64,000 nt of DNA from NCBI GenBank assembly GCA_963741755.1, contig CAVUJG010000017.1:1-64000 (forward strand), given 5' to 3'. Below are positions 29,260 through 37,431 of the stretch, in pieces. This stretch comes from Sva-07 sp963741755 (GTDB lineage Bacteria > Actinomycetota > Acidimicrobiia > Acidimicrobiales > Ilumatobacteraceae). The position numbers were made by a program, and so were the translations under genes. The notes below the pieces were generated by a model. The model saw nothing but the letters and a program-made list of their open reading frames with translations. It made no database searches and was not told the DNA's origin. Position 1 is the stretch's first letter. Each line of letters starts with the position of its first letter.

Positions 29260-29474
29260 GATGAGCCAACCGACCGCATACGGCGGTTTCGCTCATCGCA
29301 GAGCAAGAGCGAGCCCCACCGATGAGCCAACCGACCGCATACGGCGGTTTCGCTCATCGCAGAGCAAGAGCGAGCCCCACCGATGAGCCAACCGACCGGA
29401 TACGGCGGTTTCGCTCATCGCAGAGAGCGAGCCCACCGATGAGCCAACCGACCGATACGGCGGTTTCGCTCATC
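29260..29474. repeat. REP-like palindrome array 2 (4 copies, 56-61-bp period)
   Basis: Copies at 29260-29297, 29321-29358, 29382-29419 and 29438-29474 (the last is 37 bp). Here the left arm is GATGAGCCAA, one mismatch from the complement of the right arm TTCGCTCATC. Spacers start GCAGAGCAAGAGC and differ from those of arrays 1 and 3; the last one is shorter. The array sits just downstream of nuoN, the end of the 21-kb respiratory gene block, and upstream of the PAP2 gene. Confidence 0.9.
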
Positions 29475-29499
29475 GCGGGCAGGCGAGGTGGGGCTCAGG

Positions 29500-31026
29500 T
29501 CAGCGGGCGTACGCCGTGACGGTGTCGGCGGCGTCGATGAGCCAGCCGGGCACGATGCCGACGACGAGCGTGAACGCGACCGCCGCAACGATGGCGACAC
29601 CGATCGAGAACGGAATGGCGATCGGTTCGGCGACGCCATCGGCATTGAGGGCCGGTTCGGACGTCCACATCGTGACCATGATCCGCAGGTAGATGAACGC
29701 GGCCACCACGGCCGTCACCATGGCGATGACCGCAATGGCGTAGCTGTCGACCTCGACGGCGGCCTGGATCACACCGAACTTGGCGATGAACCCACTGGTG
29801 AGCGGCACGCCGGCCTGCGCCAGCAGGAACACGGTGAACGCGAGCGCCAACATCGGCCGACGTCGCGAGAGGCCCTTGAACGAGTCGAGGCTGGTGTCGC
29901 CGCCCGAGCTGCGCGCCACCACGGTCACAACGGCGAACGATCCGATCACCAGCACCGAGTACAGGATCAAGTAGAGCACGACCGACGGCATGCCGGGCCC
30001 CGGGTCGGCGTCGCCGGCGCCGTGTGCGGCCGCTTCGACGCCCACCAGGATGAAACCGGCGTGGCTGATCGAGGAGTACGCCAGCATCCGCTTCACGTTG
30101 TTCTGGACGACGGCGAGGATCGAACCGACGAGCAGCGTGACGAGCGCCAATGTCCAGATGATCGGACGCCAGTCGTCGCGGTAGAACGGCAGTGCGATCA
30201 CCAGCACCCGCAGCATCGCGGCGAACGCGGCGGCCTTGCCGACCGATGCCATCAGCGCGGTCACAGGTGTCGGTGCGCCCTGGTACACGTCGGGGGCCCA
30301 CACGTGGAACGGCACGGCGGCCACCTTGAACCCGAGTCCGACGATCAGTAGCGCGATGCCGGCGAGCGCCAGCGACTCGTTGCCGAACGGGTCGACGCCA
30401 CCCTGGAGCGCCGCCACCATCTCGGAGATGTTGGTGCTGCCGGTGGCGCCGTAGACGAGCGCGATGCCGTAGAGGAAGAACGCCGAGGCGAACCCGCCGA
30501 GCACGAAGTACTTGAGGCCGGACTCGGCGCTCTCGCTGCTGCGACGGTTGCTCGACGCGAGCACGTACAACGCGAGTGACAGGGTCTCGAGACCGAGGAA
30601 GAGCACGATCAGGTCATTGGCCGACGCCATGACGATGCCGCCGATCGCGGCCACCAGGTACAGGGCGTAGATCTCCGGACCGTCGTTGGGGGTGCCGCGC
30701 AGGTACTCGTCGCTGACGAGCGCCACGAGGATCACGCCGATGCAGATCGTGATCGTGAGGAACATCGAGAGCGTGTCGTACGCAATGGCGCCGCCGACGA
30801 GGGTCGTGGTGCCGTTGTCGGTGATGTCGTCCCACTGCACCATGGCCAGCACGCCCGCCGCTCCGGCGATCGTCGCCGTGGCGAACGCATACAGACCCTT
30901 CGGCCACATCGGCGTCAGCGCGCCGGCCAGCATCAGCACGAGTGCACCACCGAGCAACGTGAGCATCGGCGACAATGCGAACCAGTTGACCTCGGGGCCG
31001 ACGAAGGTGTCGATCTGCGCGAGCAT
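29500..31026 (-). CDS. nuoN: NADH-quinone oxidoreductase subunit N
   Basis: 508 aa from ATG 31026, which overlaps the nuoM stop (TGATG). Mrp-antiporter-like proton-pumping membrane subunit with about 14 TM helices. Typical sequences: LFLGLETLSLALYVLASSNR, SAESGLKYFVLGGFASAFFL (the TM5 Glu and TM7 Lys region), HVWAPDVYQGAPTPVTALMA and VQNNVKRMLAYSSISHAGFI. Last gene of the nuo operon; palindrome array 2 follows. Confidence 0.97.
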   Translation of the reverse strand: MLAQIDTFVGPEVNWFALSPMLTLLGGALVLMLAGALTPMWPKGLYAFATATIAGAAGVLAMVQWDDITDNGTTTLVGGAIAYDTLSMFLTITICIGVILVALVSDEYLRGTPNDGPEIYALYLVAAIGGIVMASANDLIVLFLGLETLSLALYVLASSNRRSSESAESGLKYFVLGGFASAFFLYGIALVYGATGSTNISEMVAALQGGVDPFGNESLALAGIALLIVGLGFKVAAVPFHVWAPDVYQGAPTPVTALMASVGKAAAFAAMLRVLVIALPFYRDDWRPIIWTLALVTLLVGSILAVVQNNVKRMLAYSSISHAGFILVGVEAAAHGAGDADPGPGMPSVVLYLILYSVLVIGSFAVVTVVARSSGGDTSLDSFKGLSRRRPMLALAFTVFLLAQAGVPLTSGFIAKFGVIQAAVEVDSYAIAVIAMVTAVVAAFIYLRIMVTMWTSEPALNADGVAEPIAIPFSIGVAIVAAVAFTLVVGIVPGWLIDAADTVTAYAR

Positions 31027-32618
31027 CACTCGTCACCCTCCTCTCCGGAATCCACAGGCTCTTCGGATCCGCCGTGTTCCCCGATTTGGATGGTCGGTTC
31101 GGGCTCGACGTAGTCGGTGTTGGCTTCGACTCGCGTGATCAGCGCGTCGATGGTCGGCTCGATGCGGTCGAGCACCGGCTTCGGATAGACGCCCATGAAC
31201 ACGATCAGCCCGAGGAACGGCAGCAGGACGAGGCCTTCCTTCACCTTCAGTTCGGCGAACTTCTGGTTCTCCTCGTCGGGTTCGCCGTGGAACACCCGCT
31301 GGTATGCCCACAGCAGATACAGCGCAGCGAGGATGACGCCGAAGGCGGCAACGACGGTCCACCAACGAGCGGTGAGGAACGACCCGGTGAGGATCAGGAA
31401 CTCGCCGACGAATCCGTTCAATCCGGGCACGCCGATCGACGACAGCATCACGACCATGAACCCGGCGGCGAAGATCGGCGCGACCTTCTGGAGGCCGTTG
31501 AGCTCGGCGATCGAGCGAGTGTGGCGGCGCTCGTAGATCATGCCGACGAGGAGGAACAGCGCGCCGGTCGACACGCCGTGGTTGATCATCTGGATCACGC
31601 CACCAGACATCGATTGTGTGGTGAACGCGAACGTGCCGAGCACGATGAACCCCATGTGCGCCACCGACGAGTACGCCACGAGGCGCTTGAGGTCGGTCTG
31701 CATGGTGGCGGCAATGGCGCCATAGATGATGCCGATGACCGCGAGGGTCAACCAGAGCGGGCGGCTCCAGAACGACGCCTCGGGGAACAGGTACACCCCG
31801 AAGCGCAACATGCCGTACGTGCCGAGCTTGAGCATCACGCCGGCGAGCACGACCGAGCCGGCCGTCGGCGCCTGCGTGTGCGCGTCGGGCAGCCAGGTGT
31901 GCAGCGGCACGAGCGGCACCTTCACCGCGAAGGCGATGGCGAATGCGAAGAACAGCCAGCGTCCCGTCGACGCCGCGAAGCTCGCGCCTTCGGCGATCTC
32001 GACGAGGTCGAAGGTGGTGTAGCCGAGGTCCCTGCTGGCAATGGCGACCGTCGCGATCAGCCCGACCAGCATGAACGCCGAGCCGAGCATCGTGAACAGG
32101 AAGAACTTGGTCGCCGCGTACTCCCGCTTCTCGTAGCCCCATCCGGCGATGAGGAAGTACATCGGCACGAGCACGATTTCGAAGAAGATGAAGAAGACGA
32201 ACAGGTCGAGGCTGAGGAAGCTGCCCATCACACCGGCTTGGAGCATCAGCAGCCACGCCAGGTAGGGCTTCTCGTCGTGGTGCGGATCGATACCGACGAT
32301 GGCGAGCGGGAACAGCAGTCCGGTGAGTACGACGAGGAACAGCGAGATGCCGTCGACGCCGAGATGCCACGAGATGCCCCAGGGTTCGATCCACGAGTGA
32401 ATCGACACGAACTGGAAGCCGGCGTCACCGGTTTCGAACGACGCCATCAACCAGATCGACATCGCCAACGTGCCGACGCTCGCCATGAGCGCGACGACCT
32501 TGGACAACTCGGGGCGCGACTTCGGCAGGATCGCCACGAGCAGCGCTCCCAGCGCCGGCACCAGGATCAGTGCGGTGAGGATCGGGAACACGATCGGTCC
32601 CGTTTCGGCTGCCAACAT
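31026..32618 (-). CDS. nuoM: NADH-quinone oxidoreductase subunit M
   Basis: 530 aa from ATG 32618, overlapping the nuoL stop (TGATG). Second antiporter-like proton channel of the membrane arm. Hallmarks: FFIFFEIVLVPMYFLIAGWG (TM5 Glu), FAVKVPLVPLHTWLPDAHTQ, MQTDLKRLVAYSSVAHMGFI and NGFVGEFLILTGSF. The C-terminus carries an acidic tail after the last helix (GGSEEPVDSGEEGDE). A longer upstream reading belongs to nuoL in another frame. Confidence 0.97.
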   Translation of the reverse strand: MLAAETGPIVFPILTALILVPALGALLVAILPKSRPELSKVVALMASVGTLAMSIWLMASFETGDAGFQFVSIHSWIEPWGISWHLGVDGISLFLVVLTGLLFPLAIVGIDPHHDEKPYLAWLLMLQAGVMGSFLSLDLFVFFIFFEIVLVPMYFLIAGWGYEKREYAATKFFLFTMLGSAFMLVGLIATVAIASRDLGYTTFDLVEIAEGASFAASTGRWLFFAFAIAFAVKVPLVPLHTWLPDAHTQAPTAGSVVLAGVMLKLGTYGMLRFGVYLFPEASFWSRPLWLTLAVIGIIYGAIAATMQTDLKRLVAYSSVAHMGFIVLGTFAFTTQSMSGGVIQMINHGVSTGALFLLVGMIYERRHTRSIAELNGLQKVAPIFAAGFMVVMLSSIGVPGLNGFVGEFLILTGSFLTARWWTVVAAFGVILAALYLLWAYQRVFHGEPDEENQKFAELKVKEGLVLLPFLGLIVFMGVYPKPVLDRIEPTIDALITRVEANTDYVEPEPTIQIGEHGGSEEPVDSGEEGDE

Positions 32619-34591
32619 CACAGGATCCCTCGAATCACCACGAACCACCCGAGCAGCAGCACCACGCCGATGCCGATGATCCCTGCGTACTGGCGCACGT
32701 AGCCGGTCTGGCCCTTGCGTGCCTCGGTGGCCGTCGCCTTGACGGCAACACCGACGCCGTTCACGGCGCCGTCGACGATCTTGGCGTCGAAGTCGGTCAC
32801 CGCCTGGAATCCTTCGCGGCCCGGCTTGCCCATGAACCACGAGATCGCAGCGTCGTAGTACCACGCGTGTGCGAACAGCGACGGCTCCCACGGCTTGATC
32901 CGCTTGCGTTCGTACACCAGCCACGCGAGCGCGACGCCGATCAACGCGGCAGCGACGGCGATCGCGACGAGGATGTACTTGTTGTCGTAGGCCCAGGTGC
33001 CGGTGATGTCGGCCTCGCCGAACTCGATCACCGGATGCAACCACTCCTCGAGCTTGTGGGAAACACCGCCGGGGATGCCGAACAGCCTGGGCATGTTGAT
33101 CAGACCGCCGAGCGCAGCAACGCCCGCGAGCGCGACCAGCGGGATCCACATGATCGGCGGCGACTCGTGCGGCTTGAACTCGCCGTGCGCGTTGTGGGTC
33201 TCGACAGGCGCTTCGCCTTCGGCGACCTCGGGGGCTTCCTCGGCGTTCGCGAGGCTCGTCCAACGCGCCTCGCCGAAGAACACCATGATGACCTGACGGG
33301 TCATGTAGAACGCCGTGAGGATCGCCGTGATGATCCCGACCGCGTACAGCGCCGGGCTCTCGGCGAGCGAGAAGAGCAGGATCTCGTCCTTCGACCAGAA
33401 GCCCGAGAACGGCGGCACGCCGGCGATCGCCAGCCATCCGATGATGAACGTGCCCGCGGTGATCGGCATGAACTTGCGCAGGGCGCCCATGAAGCGCATG
33501 TCCTGCTCTTCGTGCATGCCGTGGATGACCGAGCCGGCGCCGAGGAACAGCAGCGCCTTGAATCCCGCGTGCGTGACCATGTGGAAGATTGCGGCGACGT
33601 ACCCACCGGTGCCGACCGCGAGCATCATGTAGCCGATCTGCGACACCGTCGAGTACGCGAGCACCTTCTTGATGTCGTTCTGTGCGAGTGCGATCGTTGC
33701 GGCGAACAGCGCCGTGATCGCACCGACCCAGGCGATCGTGGTCGGCACCCAGTCGTACGACGCCGCGATCACCGGGTTGATTCGCGTCAGCAGGAACACG
33801 CCACCCGTCACCATCGTGGCCGCGTGGATCAGCGCCGACACGGGGGTGGGGCCCTCCATGGCATCGGGCAGCCAGATGTACAGGGGCAGCTGTGCGCTCT
33901 TGCCGGCCGCGCCGATCAACAGCAGCAGCGCGATCGCGGAGGCGGTCGACGCGGCGAGTTCGCCGGTCTCGGCGCTCTCGTTGATCACGGTGTACGACAA
34001 CGAGCCGACCGCCGAGAACGCGAGGAACATCGCCAACATGACGCCCCAGTCACCGACGCGGTTGGTGACGAAGGCCTTCTTGCCGGCGGTCGCCGCCGAC
34101 TCACGGGTGTGCCAGAAGGCGATCAACAGGTACGAACAGGTGCCGACGCCCTCCCAGCCCAGGAACGTCACCAGCAGGTTCTCGCCGAGCACCAGGATCG
34201 TCATCGAGAAGACGAACAGGTTGAGGTAGAGGAAGAACTTCGAGAACTTGGGGTCGCCGTGCATGTAGCCGACGGCGAACATGTGGATCCAGCCCGCGAT
34301 GAACGTGACGAACAGGCACATCGCGATCGACAGCGGGTCGACGAGGAAGGCGAGATCGACCTGGAGCGTGCCGACCGGCACCCACGAGAACAGCGTGACG
34401 ACGGTCTGGCGTTCCTCCTCGGGACGGCTCAGCAGATCGAAGTAGATGCCGGCCGCGACGGCGAACGAGGCGAACACCATCGCCGTGGCGAGGTAGCCCG
34501 ACTTGGGGTCGCCGAGGCGGCGTCCGAACAACAGGATCAGGAAGAAACCGGCCAGTGGGAAGGCAGGGATCAACCACACGAGGTCAGCCAT
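32618..34591 (-). CDS. nuoL: NADH-quinone oxidoreductase subunit L
   Basis: 657 aa starting MADLVWLIPAFPLAGFFLIL. Largest antiporter-like subunit: FLGWEGVGTCSYLLIAFWHT, PLYIWLPDAMEGPTPVSALI, AQNDIKKVLAYSTVSQIGYM, then a long C-terminal region (about 480-620) that includes the amphipathic lateral helix running along the membrane arm. Between the last helices is a soluble stretch rich in Glu (NAEEAPEVAEGEAPVETHNA). Tight coupling to nuoM and nuoK. Confidence 0.97.
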   Translation of the reverse strand: MADLVWLIPAFPLAGFFLILLFGRRLGDPKSGYLATAMVFASFAVAAGIYFDLLSRPEEERQTVVTLFSWVPVGTLQVDLAFLVDPLSIAMCLFVTFIAGWIHMFAVGYMHGDPKFSKFFLYLNLFVFSMTILVLGENLLVTFLGWEGVGTCSYLLIAFWHTRESAATAGKKAFVTNRVGDWGVMLAMFLAFSAVGSLSYTVINESAETGELAASTASAIALLLLIGAAGKSAQLPLYIWLPDAMEGPTPVSALIHAATMVTGGVFLLTRINPVIAASYDWVPTTIAWVGAITALFAATIALAQNDIKKVLAYSTVSQIGYMMLAVGTGGYVAAIFHMVTHAGFKALLFLGAGSVIHGMHEEQDMRFMGALRKFMPITAGTFIIGWLAIAGVPPFSGFWSKDEILLFSLAESPALYAVGIITAILTAFYMTRQVIMVFFGEARWTSLANAEEAPEVAEGEAPVETHNAHGEFKPHESPPIMWIPLVALAGVAALGGLINMPRLFGIPGGVSHKLEEWLHPVIEFGEADITGTWAYDNKYILVAIAVAAALIGVALAWLVYERKRIKPWEPSLFAHAWYYDAAISWFMGKPGREGFQAVTDFDAKIVDGAVNGVGVAVKATATEARKGQTGYVRQYAGIIGIGVVLLLGWFVVIRGIL

Positions 34592-34595
34592 GGCG

Positions 34596-34908
34596 TCAGC
34601 CCTTCAGTTCCGCGAGGTCGTCGGCGGTGGCGCCGGGGCGGCGGCGCAGGATCGAAACGAGGATGCCGAGGCCCACGACCACCTCGGCCGCAGCCACCAC
34701 CATCACGAAGAACACGGCGGTCTGGCCGTTGATGTCACCGAGCTGGGCGGCGAGCGCCACAAAGGTGAGGTTGGCGGCGTTCAGCATCAGTTCGATGCAC
34801 ATGAACATGATCAGCGGATTGCGCCGCACGAGCAATCCGAACGCGCCGATCGAGAACAGCGCAGCCGCGAGCAACAGAGTATGACGTGGCGCCGATGGCG
34901 GCGATCAT
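34596..34908 (-). CDS. nuoK: NADH-quinone oxidoreductase subunit K, with a one-base insertion near the start
   Basis: From ATG 34908 (overlapping the nuoJ stop, ATGA) the frame reads MIAAIGATSY and then breaks. Removing one T near 34879 gives SYLLLAAALFSIGAFGLLVR and continues through FMCIELMLNAANLTFVALAA (conserved TM Glu) to ADDLAELKG, 103 aa, the normal NuoK length. Three TM helices. The subunit is essential to complex I, and all neighbours are intact, so a sequencing error is far more likely than a mutation. Confidence 0.9.
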
Positions 34909-35483
34909 GCGTCGCTGCTCTCGGAGGTCGGGATGTTCCGTGGCCACTTGCGCGTCAGCAGCACCGTGCCGACGACGGCGACGATCAGCAACACCGAGGT
35001 GAGCTGGAATGCGAACACGTGGTCGCCATAGAGGTTGGCGGCGAGCTGTTGGATGTTGGCGTCGTTGTTGCCGGTCTCCTGGGCGGTGTCGATGCCACTC
35101 CCCGGGTTGATGACCAATGCGTCCTGGGCCCGCACGATTGCTGCGCCGAGCAGTCCGAGGAGCCCGACGCCCATCACCGCGGCGAGTGGCCGTTGGATCG
35201 GGATCGGTTCGATCGAGAGGTCGATCGATTCGTCGACGCCGAGCAGCATGATCACGAACAGGAACAGCACGACGATCGCGCCGGCATAGACGATCACTTG
35301 CACCGCCGCGAGGAAGTTGGCTTCCATCGCCACGAACTGGACCGCCACGCCGAAGAGGGTGAGCACCAGCCCGAGCGCAGCATGCACCGGATTCTTCAGC
35401 GTGATCACGCCGATCGCGCCGCCGAGGATCATGACCGCCGCCGAGAAGAAGACGACGTATTCGAGGAACGTGGCGTCGCTCAC
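34905..35483 (-). CDS. nuoJ: NADH-quinone oxidoreductase subunit J
   Basis: 192 aa, five TM helices. LKNPVHAALGLVLTLFGVAV and FLAAVQVIVYAGAIVVLFLF are the family core, including the TM3 pi-bulge region. A variable loop (about 115-150, Asn/Gln-rich) precedes the last helix. Start overlaps the nuoI stop; stop overlaps the nuoK start. Confidence 0.96.
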   Translation of the reverse strand: MSDATFLEYVVFFSAAVMILGGAIGVITLKNPVHAALGLVLTLFGVAVQFVAMEANFLAAVQVIVYAGAIVVLFLFVIMLLGVDESIDLSIEPIPIQRPLAAVMGVGLLGLLGAAIVRAQDALVINPGSGIDTAQETGNNDANIQQLAANLYGDHVFAFQLTSVLLIVAVVGTVLLTRKWPRNIPTSESSDA

Positions 35484-36163
35484 CGCTCGACCACCCGGAT
35501 CGTCTTGGAAGCGTCGCTCACGTCCTGGGTCGGCTCAGGCTCGCGGACGCCGTAGCCGAGTTCGCCGCTCCAACCGACCTGACCTTCGAAGGTGGCATCT
35601 CCCGACGGCGACGTGGCCCGCATCCACCCGCTGGTGAGCAGGTCGTCGCCCTCGCGCCAGTCCTCCCACGGCAGCTTCTTCGGCATGCCCTCGTCGTCGA
35701 CGACGAGTTCGGCCTTGGTGTAGATCGCGTCCTGGCGATTGGTGAACGAGAACTCGAAGAGCTTCGATTCGGTGATCGCCTCGGTGGGGCACGCCTCGAC
35801 GCACATGTCGCAGTGGATGCAGCGCAGGTAGTTGATCTCGTAGATCCACCCGAAACGTTCGCCCGGCGACGTCGGGTTCTCCGGATCGTTGTCGGCGCCA
35901 CGCACGTGGATGCAGTCGGCAGGACACACACCGGCGCACAGCTCGCAGCCGATGCACTTCTCCATGCCGTCCTCGTACCGGTTCAGCACATGGCGGCCGT
36001 GGAGGCGTTCGGGGCGCGGCAGCTTCTCGTCGTGCTCGACGTCGCGCGCATCGTTCTGCTTCTTCTTGGCGCGGCGCCCACCCGAGTACTCCGTGGTGAC
36101 ACGCTTGCCGCCGAACAGACGGTGCTGGCGGATCGTGACGCCGAAACCTTCGAGGTATCCCAT
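35480..36163 (-). CDS. nuoI: NADH-quinone oxidoreductase subunit I (2x[4Fe-4S])
   Basis: 227 aa from ATG 36163. Two ferredoxin motifs, CIGCELCAGVCPADC and CIHCDMCVEACPTEA, bind clusters N6a and N6b that pass electrons to NuoB. The N-terminus GFGVTIRQHRLFGGKRVTTE is typical. A C-terminal extension of about 60 residues after the second cluster is longer than in most homologues. Couples by overlap to nuoH and nuoJ. Confidence 0.96.
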   Translation of the reverse strand: MGYLEGFGVTIRQHRLFGGKRVTTEYSGGRRAKKKQNDARDVEHDEKLPRPERLHGRHVLNRYEDGMEKCIGCELCAGVCPADCIHVRGADNDPENPTSPGERFGWIYEINYLRCIHCDMCVEACPTEAITESKLFEFSFTNRQDAIYTKAELVVDDEGMPKKLPWEDWREGDDLLTSGWMRATSPSGDATFEGQVGWSGELGYGVREPEPTQDVSDASKTIRVVER

Positions 36164-37431
36164 CAGACGGTCGCTCCCTTCTGGGTGCTGCCCTGGGTGG
36201 TCGGTGTCGGCGTGTCGTCGCTCGGATTCTCGGCGTCGTACGCGGCGCTCCGGTTGCGAGCGCTGACGCGCAGGGCAGCGGTGAACATGGCGACGGCGAC
36301 GACGGCAACAACGAAGGAGATCAGCACGACGCGGAGGCTGTCGCCGAACTCGCCGTCGGGTGAGAACTCGCGCAGCGCAGCGAGGAGCAGGAACCAGCCG
36401 AGCGCGATCGGGATCAAGATCTTCCAACCGAAGTCCATCAACTGGTCGTAGCGCAACCGTGGCAGCGTGGCGCGCAGCCACACGTAGAGGTACAAGAAGC
36501 CCATGAGCTTCACGAAGAACCACAGCGTGCCTTCGATGGCGCCGGGGATCAGCGGAATGTCGAACAGGCCCTGCGGTCCGCCGAAGAACAGTGTGACCAT
36601 CACGGCGCTCATCGTGACCACGCCCATGAACTCGGCGAGGAAGAACAGCGCGAAACGGATGCCGGAATACTCGGTGTTGAACCCGCCGACGAGTTCCTGC
36701 TCGGCCTCGACGAGGTCGAACGGCGGCCGGTTCAGCTCGGCGGTGGCGGCGATCAGGAAGATCACGAACGGCACGATGCCCGTGGAGATCACGTTCCAGT
36801 CGACGAGACTGTTCTGCCCGACGACGATGCCGTTCGTCGACAGCGTCCCCGACGACAGCAGGACCGCAGCCAGGCTGAGTCCGAGGGCAGCTTCGTAGGA
36901 GATCATCTGCGCCGATGCCCGCACCGAGCCGAGCAGTGGGTACTTCGATCCGCTCGACCAGCCGGCGAGCATGATGCCGTACACCGCAATGCCCGACAGG
37001 GCGAGGACGAGCAGGATGCCGATCGGCGGGTCGGCGAGCTGCACGAGGGTGGTCTCGCCGAAGATCTCGACCGTGCCGTCCTGGCCGTCGGAGAAGTCGC
37101 CGCCGAGCGGAATGACGGACCAGATCAGGAACCCGGGGACGAAGGACAGGAATGGGGCGAGCCGGAACACGACGCGGTCGGCACGCGTCGGCAAGAGGTC
37201 TTCCTTGAAGAACGCCTTGATGCCGTCGGCGAGGCTCTGCAGGATGCCCCACGGCCCGGCCTTGTTCGGGCCGATGCGGTTGTGCATCCCCGACACGACC
37301 TTGCGTTCGTACCAGATCATCAGCATCGTCGACACGAGGCCGAGGACGAAGATCAACAGCACTTTGGCGATGATGATGAGCAGCGGCGTCCACAGCAGGC
37401 CGCCGTCGAGCAACGGGTCGATCGCCAACAT
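36163..37431 (-). CDS. nuoH: NADH-quinone oxidoreductase subunit H
   Basis: 422 aa from ATG 37431, overlapping the nuoG stop. Forms the quinone chamber with NuoB/D. Conserved: YERKVVSGMHNRIGPNKAGP, GILQSLADGIKAFFKED, MISYEAALGLSLAAVLL and AELNRPPFDLVEAEQELVGG with the acidic E-channel residues. Nine or more TM helices; a C-terminal extension (ENPSDDTPTPTTQGSTQKGA) is not conserved. Confidence 0.97.
   Translation of the reverse strand: MLAIDPLLDGGLLWTPLLIIIAKVLLIFVLGLVSTMLMIWYERKVVSGMHNRIGPNKAGPWGILQSLADGIKAFFKEDLLPTRADRVVFRLAPFLSFVPGFLIWSVIPLGGDFSDGQDGTVEIFGETTLVQLADPPIGILLVLALSGIAVYGIMLAGWSSGSKYPLLGSVRASAQMISYEAALGLSLAAVLLSSGTLSTNGIVVGQNSLVDWNVISTGIVPFVIFLIAATAELNRPPFDLVEAEQELVGGFNTEYSGIRFALFFLAEFMGVVTMSAVMVTLFFGGPQGLFDIPLIPGAIEGTLWFFVKLMGFLYLYVWLRATLPRLRYDQLMDFGWKILIPIALGWFLLLAALREFSPDGEFGDSLRVVLISFVVAVVAVAMFTAALRVSARNRSAAYDAENPSDDTPTPTTQGSTQKGATV

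Noticed and set aside
29260..29519. Small open frames reading MSQPTAYGGFAHR through the palindrome arrays
   Set aside because: They only translate the repeats and repeat in every array; no ribosome site or conservation beyond the DNA palindrome.
32867..34732. A 621-codon plus-strand open frame antisense to nuoL
   Set aside because: Composition is Arg/Asp/Glu-rich with no hydrophobic pattern; nuoL is intact on the minus strand.
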